Assembly: GCA_036320915.1 (NCBI GenBank)
Contig: JAXBDG010000008.1
Coordinates: forward strand, 496,001 to 560,000
Origin: Linnemannia elongata
Lineage: Eukaryota; Mortierellomycota; Mortierellomycetes; Mortierellales; Mortierellaceae
DNA length: 64,000 bases
Reading direction: 5' to 3'
In this document: piece after piece, positions 46,205 to 57,900 of the stretch
How positions within the stretch are numbered: the stretch's first letter is position 1
Layout of the letters: each line of letters opens with the position of its first letter
Position numbers and translations under genes: made by a program
Notes under the pieces: model-generated
The model's input: the letters and a program-made list of their open reading frames with translations, nothing else
Told to the model about the DNA's origin: nothing
Database searches by the model: none

Positions 46205-48606
46205 TGTGATTTCTGATGTGTTTGAACGAAGAGGTTGTGTGTGCTTGTTGTTGTGTTGTGGGATTGATCTCCTGCTCTGTTGGTGTCTTGATTAGAGGGA
46301 AGGAGAGACTGTTCCAAAAGAAAGCGAGTGAGATGAAACGTGAGGGATTCCTCAATGGCTGTTATGATTAGGAAAATGCGCGATGCTGAGGTTGAGTTTG
46401 TTGTGTTTTGCAGTACTGGTCCTGTTTAAGACGTGTGTATGTTGTCGGTGTTCAGTGTTCGTCCTCCTGTGGGGTGTGGTTGCAGAGTGACAGGGAAGAA
46501 AAGTAGTAACTAATAAAGTAAATACAGAAAAATATACAGACGCAGGGGGCGCAAAAAAAAGGATCAGTCTTTGACGTGCCCCATGCAGCGTCCACTGACG
46601 CGCCTTCTTTTCTTACGGCATCCAGGGGCCAATAAGGTCTCACTTGAGACGAACAAAGTCACTCTTTTGTCAGGAGAGGAATCAAGAATGGCTCTTCCTC
46701 TTTGGATCCATGTCTGTTGAGGATGTGATTATGTTTGCTGATCCTGCTCTGGCGGCGACAGTGCTGTTATGCCTTACCTCTCTGTGCTAGCTTGTGGTGT
46801 TGAATCAAAGACACGCCGTGCGCTTTTGTGCTTTTGTAAAGAAGAAAAAGATGATCGCAATGGGTCTCGACTTCAAAGTAAAAACCAAGGCGGATAAAAA
46901 AACCGTGACCTCACCTGACACATCACATGACTGCTAGGCCATCCTTCCTTCAACCCTCACGAAACCCGCGTTTTTCAATCTCCACACACTTGGCAGATGT
47001 TGGCTGAGGACAAAGGAGGAGCTGTTGCTATGGAGATCTAGGCCTGAAAACAGTTTTGGGTGTGCTCTCGTATTCATCGTCTTTATCTTCTTTAGCGAAC
47101 AAAGCTCGCCTATGGAGAAAACGAAGCCAATCAAAAAATAAAAACGTGCTCGCACCAACCCTTTGCCTTCTCAATCATTTATCCTTCCTTTGCTTGTAAA
47201 CAAGGTTGTTGCTTGGTCCATTGAGTGGTTGGGTTGTTGTTTTCTCGGTAGGTTGACTCGAGGCTGCATCTCCTTTTTCTACGCTCTCGACAGAACATAT
47301 GGCTCAACTGTTCGAACAAATGCATTCAACAGCCCCTACAGCTGCAACAATTGTTCCTAACTCTTTCTTGATCTTCCGCTTTTTCACCATTTTCTCCCAT
47401 TGCCATGCGCCTGTCAGGTCCAACCCCAACCAATATCAGGAGAGTTTTCATGATGGATAGCCATTGTTCGTAAGCTACGTGGGAGATGGCTATGTGTCAG
47501 CACAAAAGAGGTTTAATGTGATTGAGGTAATCGGTCATGTATGCCATTGACCAGTCTTCCTCCTTTACACCATTCTCGCATACGCTTATCTTTCTCCCTC
47601 CTTGTTGTCAACCCTGAAAGAAAAGATTTGAGCGTCCCATGTGGAATGATTTTCATGCATTAGATGAGATTTTTTTTTTTTGCTTGTGCGCCCCTGTCTG
47701 CCTCTGTGTCTATGTATGAATGTAAGAAAGATTCAGGAACAAAAGGTACCTTGGGAGGTGTAAGAAGCAATCGAGAATTATCCCTCTCCGGGGCGATCGA
47801 CTTCAATGGCAAAGAAGGAGCCGGCAGTGGGGTAATGATCCTCTTGGAGTAGAAGGAATAGAAATCTAAAACAAATCGACCGATGAGCTTGGAGCCTTGA
47901 TTCTCTACGTCCTTGTCCGCTCGTTCCTCCCTCCCCCCACAGAAAATGTGGATGGTGCATCTCTGAGGGCAATGTATTTCGAAAGAAGGAAAAGAAGGTC
48001 AATCCATGTAAGATTGTGTGAGAGGAGGGGAGCCCAGTTCTCCACAAGAACAGAGTTGGTCGATATTGGTTGTGATTGGTTGAAGACAGCAGTCTGATTT
48101 GTCGGGCAGGACAGTGTCTCGCCAGCACGGCACAGGGAGTGTCTTTTATTGCCATCGACGGTTACTTCACAGTGGCCACGGACAACGGACTTCGGAGCCT
48201 GTGGACCGGACTCTTTGGTGGGGTAAGAGGAGGTTTTCTTGCTTGTTAAATGATTCATGACGATGAAAGAAACAAGAAAAGGAGGGAAAGAGTGAAGAAA
48301 GAATAGGCAGATTGGTTCTCGCCCTTTCCCTCCAATCCACCATTCCTCGGCTTCGAATGCACATGTCTTTGGCCGTGTGACTGATCCACTTCCCTCATTT
48401 TTCGGGAACCTTTTTCTTTCATAAATACTGCTCACTTTTTTCTTTTTCTTTTTCTTCAACAACTCCACTCGTTTCCTTTTCTCTTCTCCTCTCTTCTCTT
48501 CTCTTCTCCACCCACCTCCCCACTCCACTCCATCCCTCTTCATTTTGATACCCTTCTAATCCCTCCTTTTCTCCCCTTTTAAAGCCTCTTAATACATTCT
48601 CGCAAA
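46205..48606. other. 2.4-kb divergent intergenic region
   Basis: Upstream DNA of the Rsc7-type gene and the acyl-CoA ligase gene. CT-rich leader (48440-48600) precedes the ligase ATG, which sits in a CAAAATGACC context. A short stretch at 48110-48225 has coding-like third-position bias but no start; see findings. No RNA gene recognised. Confidence 0.4.
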
Positions 48607-50761
48607 ATGACCATCTACAAGTCCCCCGTTGCCGACCAGGTTATCCCCCAGATCAACTCCTTCTCCTTTGCCATCTCAAACCCAAACAACACCCCAGACT
48701 CCCACCCCATCCTCACCGACGCCGTCACAAAGCGTGTCATCACCTACGGCGACTGGAAGCGCACCACCCGTCGCTGGGCTACCGGCCTCCAATCTATCGG
48801 CTTCAAGCGCGGCGATGTCGTCGCTCTCTTCTCCTTCAACCAGGTCGATTACTCAATCACCATGTTCGGCCCCATCTTGCTCGGAGGTATTGCCACCACC
48901 GTCAACTCGGCCTACACCGTCGACGAACTCGCTTACCAGCTCGAAGATTCCGGCGCCTCTGTCATCGTCACCCACCCCGAGTTGCTTCCCGTTGCCATTG
49001 CTGGAGCCAAGAAGGTCGGCCTTCCCGCCAACAGGATCTTTTTGTATGGCGACAAGGCCGTCGATGGATTCCAGCCCTACAGTGCGACCTTCCCTCCTGA
49101 ATCGACCCCCGATCATCTCTTGGCTCAGCCTGTGAACTTGAACGGCCAGGCAGCTGCAGACACTACAGCTTTGATCTGTTATTCTTCGGGAACTACTGGA
49201 AAAAGCAAGGGTGTTGAGTTGACCCATGTCAACTTCAACTCCAACACTTGCCAGGTCTCGCCTCTGGAAGGTAACATTGCTCATGGAGAGAACATTGCCA
49301 TGGCTGTCCTTCCTATGTACCACATGTAAGTTCTTGATTTTTTTTTGTTGTCCATGCACTGATTGGCTTTGGGAGAACGACAGGAAAGGAAAACGGAAAG
49401 TAGAAGTTAAAAGATGAAAAGGATCAAAAAATGTCTTCAGGGGTTAAAAAATTGGGCTAATGCTGCAAGAATTACCCACTTATAATTGTCCCTTCCTCTT
49501 TTCCACTGAATGTAGTTACGGTATTCAGCTTCACCTTATGTATGGTGTCTACAACGTAAGTCAGAAGGAAAGAAAACAGTGCATGGCCGAGAATAGGAAT
49601 GTTTGGACATCTGCCTCCTCCTCCTCCTCCTCCTCCTCCTCCTCCTCCTCCTCCTCCGGGAACAATGGCGATGGATCCCAATCGATCGGACTCTAGCTCA
49701 AATATATCAACGACTCACAGACATCTCCGCTCCCTTCTTACTGCTCAATTCCAATAGGGTGTCCGCACCATCGTCATCCAAAAGTTCGACCCCATTGGCT
49801 TCCTCAAGGCTATTCAGGAGTTCAAGAGTACGCGAGCATCTATGTTAACGCTACATTCATGGAACAAGAATCTGCTATTGCTCATCTATGCACATCTCTG
49901 TTTGAAGGAGAGCAAGCGGCTAATGGGTCATTGTCTGCATTTATTTATCGAATAGTTATCTCCCTGAACTTGGTGCCTCCTCAGATCTTGATGTTGGTCA
50001 AGGCCCCCATTGTCGACCAGTACGACCTCAGCTCAGTTCGTTTCGTCATGTCCGGTGCCGCCCCTTGCTCGGCCGACCTCAGCCGTGCGCTCATGAAGAA
50101 GTTCCCCCTACTCCAGTTCCGTCAGGGATACGGTATGTCCGAGATGTCCCCCGCTTCCCATGTCGGTCTCTACCACATCCCCATTCACGGTTCGATCGGT
50201 CGCGTGATGCCCAACCAGGAGGTCCGTTTGGTCGACCCCGAGTCTGGCAAGGACGTCACCCCTGGCGAGCCTGGTGAGATCTGGGTCCGTGGACCCAACG
50301 TCATGAAGGGATACCGTAACAACGTCAAGGCGACCAAGGAGACCATTGACTCCGAGGGGTGGTTGCACACTGGAGATATCGCCATTGTTGACAAGGAGGA
50401 GAACTTCTTCATTGTTGACCGTCTAAAGGAGTTGATCAAGTACAAGGGATTCCAGGTCGCCCCCGCCGAGTTGGAGGCACTGTTGATTGCCAACCCCGCT
50501 ATTCTGGATGCTGCTGTCATCGGAGTTGAGAACAAGGAGCAGGCGACTGAGGTTCCTCTGGCCTTTGTTGTCAAGTCCCCCGGTCAGGAGAACTTGTCGG
50601 AGAAGGATGTCATTGACTATGTTGCCTCCAAGGTTGCTGGTCACAAGAAGCTTCGAGGCGGTGTCCGTTTCATTGAGGCTATCCCCAAGTCTGCAGCTGG
50701 CAAGATTCTCCGCAAGGATCTCCGCGTCCTTGTCCAGAAGCCTGTCCAGGCCAAGCTGTAA
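48607..50761 (+). CDS. Acyl-CoA / 4-coumarate-CoA ligase-like enzyme with PTS1, 544 aa
   Basis: Four exons: 48607-49325, 49516-49555, 49758-49827, 49956-50761. ANL-superfamily enzyme that activates a carboxylate with ATP, then transfers it to CoA. Visible motifs are the P-loop-like YSSGTTGKSKGVELTH (192-207), LPMYHMY with the substrate-pocket region, QGYGMSEMSP, GEIWVRGPNVMKGY, GWLHTGDIAIVDKEENFFIV, the hinge DRLKELIKYKGFQVAP and SAAGKILRK with the adenylation lysine. The last residues are QAKL, a functional-looking PTS1, so the enzyme is probably a peroxisomal matrix ligase (fatty or aryl acids, substrate unknown). Intron 2 contains a (CTC)n tract. The large downstream exon has strong C-ending codon bias, suggesting good expression. 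Confidence 0.92.
49614..49657. repeat. (CTC)n microsatellite in ligase intron 2
   Basis: About 14 CTC/TCC units inside the intron 49556-49757, in the middle of the intron and not adjacent to its acceptor. Confidence 0.8.
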
Positions 50762-51419
50762 AACGGACGTGTTCGTTTCTAATCACCATGTAAATTACTA
50801 ATAAAAATACCATCGAAATACCACATCATTGACTCACGCCAACGCGTGGTCCTCCTTTTCTCAATGGCATGTCGCTCTGGAAGTTTGGACATCAACGCCC
50901 CTTTTTCGCTTTTTCTGCCTTTTGATCACGAGTCGTTGAGCGACAATGCAACTCCTCTCTTTTCCTCCTCCCTTTTTCTTGTTATCAAGCTCTCACATCT
51001 TTCTTCAAAACGCGCTTCCTTCCTTGCTCTTGTCCTTGCTCAAACGTCACTTCTACTGCGCGTCAGTCGATCAAGCAATCGCTCGCGTATCCGTATCGGT
51101 GTCCAAGGAGGGTGGTGCATAGTCGTATCTAGTGGCGTCTTGTAGTTGTTGCCTTTTTTTAGAGTTTGTACTTTTTTACTGGAAGGACCATTGCCCATGC
51201 TCGTTCATTCCTCTGGCTTTTTTTATTTTCTCACCCTCCAAAGCAATCCTGCTTTCTCTCTTTCTCTTTACCATCACTCCATCCCCTCTCAAGTCGCAAC
51301 CCCTCCTCCCTCTCGCATCTTCTCTTTCATTCTTTTCTCCTTCGAACGCTGATCGTCTCTAATTCACAAACCTAATACCGTACAAGAAAGTGCATAGCAG
51401 CGCCAGTACACGAAACGCA
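50762..51419. other. Intergenic region, ligase to WD40 gene
   Basis: 658 bp. AATAAAAATA at about 50799 may be the ligase polyadenylation signal. The remainder is a CT-rich leader for the next gene. No other gene. Confidence 0.4.
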
Positions 51420-54321
51420 ATGGCAGCAACTATGACGACAGCAGCCTTACAACAACAGACCCAGGACCATACAGAGTTTGTGGCAGCAGAGGGACGATAC
51501 GAGTTACTCCAAGATTTTCACCTGGACCAGGTCCTGCCACACCCAGTCATCCCCACCTACGTCTCCTCGGTCTCGGTCAAGTACAAGGATTACTTCAACA
51601 GCTCGTCGTCAGGTGGGAAGAAGGGTACGGGCGTGTTTGGGTCTGTGTTGGACCAGTTGGATGAGCAGCTTCGGGACCTCAAATTCTCTGATGATAGGGC
51701 TGCTGATGATGCGGAAGATGCTACGGCTGCGACAGCACAAACAGCAGGAGCTCAGGGCAGTGGAAGAGGTGGTGGTGGAGGGCTGCAGTTGAGTGGCAAC
51801 TTGCACGGGAACTTGGTGGACTTGCCGCTCTATAACGATGAAACGAGCCCAGGAGCAGGAGGAGGAGGAGAAGGAGGGGGGAAGGGTCCTGGTGGTGGTG
51901 GTAGTTTACCTCTAGCGTCGGCGCTGACACCTGGCCCGCCACCTCTGAAGGACTCTACATCCTTTGGGCGCCTTTCGGACTTTTCGTCCTCTTCGACCAC
52001 CACCAGTCACAGCAACCTTGTTTCTGGCAGCAGCAGCAGTCGGACTCTTGGCAGGGCGTCGAGTTTCTCACACCAGTTGTATGAAGAAGGGTCAGGAGGA
52101 GGGATGAGCTATCAAGGAGGGGGAGGGGGAGGATTGTCGTATTCGGCTACGATAGGACCATCATCATCAACATCTTCTGCATCAGGGTTCTCGTCATTCT
52201 TTGCGGGCAAGAGGAAAAAACCCAAGAGCAATATTGGCAAGACTAACTCGACGTTTGTCGCCAAAATTACGACGAACGAGAACTTGGCCAAGATTCTGGC
52301 GAGCAGGGTTAATGAGGATGTTTATTTGTTCTGGAATACGGGCAGGACGTTTACTTGGAGCGACCTCGGTCAAAAACCCAACGTAAGTTGAAGGAGGATG
52401 GACTTGACACTGATAAAAAAAAGGGAGGAAGAGGAGCGAGTAAGAAGGAGAGGGGGGGGGGGGGGGGGGGGGGGAGGAAGGAGGAGGGGCGGCTTTGTAT
52501 GTCGGTTGAAACGGATAACGTTGTTCGCGGTGGGTACCCATTTTTCAATATGCACGCTGACGATTTCCTTCTGCTTGGCGTTCATTTTTGGCAATAGGAA
52601 CCATTGTCACATATTTCGTTCTCGAAGGCGTTCCCTACTGCGCATGATGTCAATATCCTGACAAGGAGTTGCGACCATCTGGATGTCATCATTGGATTCT
52701 CGACGGGCGACATCATATGGTTCAACCCCCTCAGCAACAAATACTCACGTCTCAACAAGCAGGTACCGCTTGATTCACCTTGCTCGCAATTACATGATGA
52801 GGTGGCTATCCACGTTTTGAACTGACGCTGTTACTGTTATGTGGATGTAGGCTATTATCAAGGACAGCGCAGTGACGATGATCAAGTGGCTGCCAGGATC
52901 TGAAAGCCAGTTCATGGTCGCGTTCCAGGACGGGAGCATTGTCATGATGGACAAGGACAAGGATGATAACACCTTCACCACCCCAACACCACCCGACGAA
53001 TACAGGTACAGGGGTTTCTTTTTTGTCGTTCCTCTTCGCGTCTCATCCCTTGTTTACATATCATGATTCACTGGTTGAAATCTTATATCGATTGACTCTA
53101 TTGCTGCTTTATTTTCATCTTAGCTTTCACGCGACGAAACCGAAGCATGGAAGACACAACCCCATCTCACATTGGCATATCTCCAGGAAGCCGATCAACG
53201 CGTTTGCATTCTCGCCAGACTTGCAACACGTCGCAGTTGTGGCGGCGGATGGCGAGCTCAGGATCATTGATTTCCGAAACGAGCTGCTGATCGAGACCTT
53301 CAAGTCTTACTTTGGCGCCCTTAATTGTGTCTGCTGGAGTCCCGATGGCAAATACATCTTGGTAAGAGCTGAAGACATTTTGCACACGCTGCTCATACCG
53401 CAACCTACTCTTTTTTTGTGTTATGGCATTTTAGCTAACAAAGTTAAGCTTTTTTTTTGTCTGTGCTTAGACGGGAGGGCAGGATGATTTGGTGACGATA
53501 TGGTCGTTCAAGGATCTGCGGATTGTGGCTCGATGCCAGGGTCACCAGAACTATGTGACAGGTGTTGCGTTTGACTCTTGGAGATGCGATGAGCGCAATT
53601 ATCGGTTTGGTAGTGTTGGTGAGGATGCCAAGCTCCTCCTCTGGGATTTCAGCGTTGGATCTCTGCATAAGCCTAAAGCCGTAAGTTCTTCATGCTGCAT
53701 TTTTTTTCATTTTCCTCTGCGGTTCTTGTAGTTGTGTCCTTGGGAAAAGAAGGTTGTTAATTATTTTCCTTTTACCTGATCTTTTGACTGGTGGATCAGT
53801 CGGCAACGCAGAGACGCGGGAGTAATACGACGGTTCATGGGACGGGGGCGTTCAAACCTGGACATGCTAGTAAGAGCAGTATCACCAGTCTTCGCGGTCT
53901 GGGAGGACATAGTCTGTTCAACCATAATAGGTCCAGTCTTTCGCAGCATGCGGCCGTACCACCTTCATCAACCGCAACAATACCGTCAGCAGGGGCAGGA
54001 TTGGCGTCGGAAACAGTGTCGATTGATAGTGCATCGATCTCATCAGTTCTTGAATTTGGGAGGGAGTCGACGCTTGGTGCTTCGACTGCAGAGTTGTCTG
54101 TCTTGTCGATGTCGATTGATAGTGGTGGAGGGTTGTTTGGTTCAGGCGAGATGGCATCATTGAATTCTCTGACTGGTAGTATTTCCGCAACGACTACGAC
54201 AACACAGGGAGGGACAGACAGTGCGAGTGTTGCCACGAGTAGTAGTACGGGTAAGCCGCCAAGGAAAGCGCTCCAGCATGCCGCGAGGACTCTCCCACAT
54301 TTGCATTTTAATCGACCAAGC

Positions 54322-54352
<31 letters not shown>

Positions 54353-54774
54353 GCAGCAGCAGCAGCAACTCGACGAGTGCAGCGGCAACACAACAACAGC
54401 AACAACACCAGAACAGTCTTTCGACAATGTTCCATCACCCCCACGCGTCTCGAAAATCTGAAGACGCTGGCGGTGTCACTCCTACCGCGACAACAGGAAC
54501 AACGGGAATGCGAGGATCCGTGGATGCTGAACAGGAAGGAGAACACCTGGTGGCGATGACACGGCCGCCTGAAAGGAGATCGCGGGTTGCGATGTTGCAG
54601 CCATTGATGGCGACGGCGATCCACCATGAGCCGTTGGCCAGTATTACGTTCCGGGAGGATGCGATCCTAACAAGTGATCGGCGTGGGCATATCAAGGTCT
54701 GGAAGCGGCCTGCCAGGCCTCCTTCTTCTTCCGTACCCGGTAGCGGCGGTGGTGGTGGTGGTTCCCATTCTTGA
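51420..54774 (+). CDS. WD40 protein of the CreC / WDR20-DMWD type, 901 aa
   Basis: Six exons: 51420-52382, 52598-52762, 52851-53005, 53124-53361, 53471-53680, 53800-54774. In Aspergillus CreC stabilises the deubiquitinase CreB in carbon catabolite repression; animal WDR20 does likewise for USP12/46. Diagnostic stretches are [94 protein letters not shown] followed by [33 protein letters not shown] and [11 protein letters not shown] last blade at the C-terminus ([16 protein letters not shown]) follows a ~270-residue Ser/Asn/Gln-rich insertion. The N-terminal ~260 residues are Gly/Ser-rich. The start is the first ATG of the frame; a GTG 30 bp upstream is ignored. Confidence 0.88.
52452..52474 (+). 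repeat. Poly-G run, 23 bases, in WD40 intron 1
   Basis: Uninterrupted G23 flanked by purines, on the sense strand of intron 52383-52597. Such runs can form G-quadruplexes in the transcript and are prone to length change and sequencing error. Confidence 0.85.
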
Positions 54775-54953
54775 GAGAATGGTTAATAATGATGAGGCGT
54801 CCAGAAGCAAATTAAATTTATCATTGTACATTGCGTTTTGAGTGTGTAGAATTGGGTTTGAAGGGTTTCTTATTACAAAATGAATTTGGATGTTGCGTAA
54901 TTAAAAGGAGTACCGAAAGGGAAAACCGAAAAGGAGAAAGTAAAAGTAAGGGA

Positions 54954-57900
54954 TTAGAGAAAGAAATGGGTATAGACTCGACTCTCCTCATGGACGAGCA
55001 TCTCCTGGGATTTGAACTGGTTCAACTCCAGCTTGATCTTGTTCGCAATCGCAGGCGTCAACCTCGAGGCCGTGATATACGCATCGCTTGTCCGGTCGTA
55101 CTGCTCAGGGGTCCATGTCGGGTATACTATGGGCTCTTCCGTCGAGAATTGGAGTTGACGAGGGGGACGGGGAGGGAAGAGGGATGGGTGAGGGTAGTAG
55201 TAGGGTTGATGGTGGTGAGGTTCTGAGGGAATTGGATCGTAGCCTGCTTGTTGGTTGTGGTTATGGTAATGGTGGTGGTGATGATGAGGATGGTGGGAGT
55301 GGTAGTCTTGAGGGAGGTAGTGGACATGGTGATGATGGTGGTGGTGCTCCTGTTGCATCTGTTGTTGGTGCGTCTCATACTGATAAGGCTGCTGTTGCTG
55401 TTGTTGCTGTTGGACAAGGTACTGTTGCTGTTGCTGTTGGATGTAAGCCAACTGCGCTTGCATCATCGCCTCCTCTTCACTCACAACATCCTCCGCGACA
55501 GTGTTCATAATCGTAACACTACCCTTCTTTGCCGGCGAGTTCAAGCCGTTGGAGGCGGAGGAAGACGTCGAAGATGAGGCGGTGGACACTTCGGTCGAGG
55601 AGGAGGACTTTGTTGAGGCAGACTCTGCTCCTGCTGGCAAGTGGTTGTTGATGTTGAGGGTTTCGGTGTCGTTACACTTGCCCACTGATCCGTCGTTACT
55701 GCTGCCACTGTTGGTGTTGGTACTGGTGTTGGTACAGAATTGCTGTTGGGATTCCATGGCAATCCGGTTGACGGACACACGCGCTGCAGAAGCTGGGAGA
55801 AGTGGGTTAAAAACTGCACCTCGATCTGCAGAGTTCCTCCGACTCGACAAAGAACCCGCAACAGACGATTCGGAGGGATCAATCACACTGGTAGTACCGG
55901 CAGAAGCAGCAGCGGAATGGGACAACGACTCGGGAGCAACAGGCTCCTCTTTCGAGGAATAAGAAGACGAACAAGACTCGACATCGTCCGATGTTGACCG
56001 GAACGAAGCCGCCTCGACTCCATCGGACGATGATGATGAAGAGGAGTAGGAACAGCAGGAGGACGATGGTGACAATGTCGAGAGTCCGCCTCGTTGCTGG
56101 GTGTATTGAGACCTGTTGAATGTGATTGGGTGAGCATCTGGGTTTTGGGAGTTTGAAGAGACGGTACCAGGCTTTGTGGTGACGGAAAGGACGCGTGAGG
56201 TAGGAGGCGTCGAGAAGGCAGTAGAATCCACGGTGGATCCATCGAGTCTGGTATTGGGTCGCGTTGGGCTGATAGGGAGACCTTCTTGAGACTGGTTGTT
56301 GTGGTGGTAATGCAAGCCCTGTGTATCGAGCGAAGAAGGCAATCCACTAGAGGTAGAGTCATACGACAATGGCGATGAGCAGTAGTCAAGCTCATCTTGG
56401 GATGAGGAGAACTCTCCTGATTGGTACTGTTGGTGTTGTTGGAGTCGCAGGGCAGCAGCAGCAGTCTGGTCATCAGATTCGTGTCTGCTCAACCTTGCCA
56501 ATGCATGGTTCGCCTCTGCAAGTCGTGCGAAAGGATCCGTATGCTGCTGGTTGTTGTGACCGTGATGGTGACCATGATGGTGTTGATGCTGGTGGTGAGA
56601 ATGCCGATGATGCCGACGATGAGAGCTGCTCTGGGACCGGATAGATGCCGAACGTCTCCGTCCCGCAACCACCACCGACGACCGATGGACCAAATGGACC
56701 TTGGGTGAATGCTGATGCTGGTGAGCCCCCGCTTCCGAGCCTGGTTGGCCGATCTTTGATCGACTGGCAAGAGCTGACCGAAGTGGCTTCGCGGGGAGAG
56801 GCGACTCGAGTTTGGGAGCATTCGCGGCGGCGTTCTTCTTCTTCTTGCGAAGGCCCTTGTTGAAGACATTATTCAACGACAGCTTCTTGACGGGTTTGGG
56901 GACTCCCTGCTGAGACTGGGAGGTAGGCTTGTTACCAGTAGAGGTGCCGGCGGCAGCACCAGTAGAGGCACCTTCGTGTCCAGCACCAGAAGCGGCAGTA
57001 GGAATAGCATTAGGATCCTTCTCCCAGGGGTTAACACCCACACTCGAGATCTTGGACGCACCCGCCGCCTTATTATCATGCAAATCGTTCAAAGAATGGC
57101 GGCGCTGGAATCCCGCAATCTGACGCCCGACAGTCACCAGCGGGTTCTCGACGTGGGGAACAGATGACGCCCTCTGCTGCTTAGCACGCGCCTCCTGTTG
57201 ACCTGTCGCGCTGTTGTTGGAAGTGCCACCGTTGCGGGGACTGAAAAACGACGAGATGGACGCGAATGAGAGACGCTTCTTGACAGTCCTGGTCGGGTTC
57301 CCAGCTTTGGCTGGTAGGGGTGGTGGTTGGAGGGCAGAGGCAATGTCGGCAGCTGTCTGGTTGGTAGGCAAGGGAATGGTGACTTGTGGCATCGTTCCAA
57401 CCGCAAGTGCAGACACAGTGCTCTCAACATCGTCCAGCGCTGAAGACGAAGAAGATGAAGATGAGGATTCGGATTCTGAGAGAGGGTGACGGTGCTGAGT
57501 GCTATCGAGGTCCTTATCGCGAGATGGGATAGGCCCAACAACGACGACAACTCCCGATCCTCCTGGTTGTTGGTTTGTGGCGCCAGTGACAGCGGACATG
57601 ACGGCGTTCAGGTTCGATATATCGGTCGGGGACCCACAAGGCGTAGCCTCCGGAGACGTCGACGGCGTTTCTGTCTGATTCGAGCCTCGTCGCAGAAAGG
57701 CATTGTTTCCGAGCCGATGCTGCACATCCACAGTGGTGTCAGCAGAACTGGCAGACGACACTGAACCACGGTGCTGTTGTTGTTGCAGGTCCATAAGAGC
57801 CACCTCCTCTGCCTGCGTCGTCGCCCCTCCTGCTCCAGTTGCTGCTTTGCTGCTGCCACCAACGAGATCGTCACCCGATACCAAGGAGATAATATCCTCC

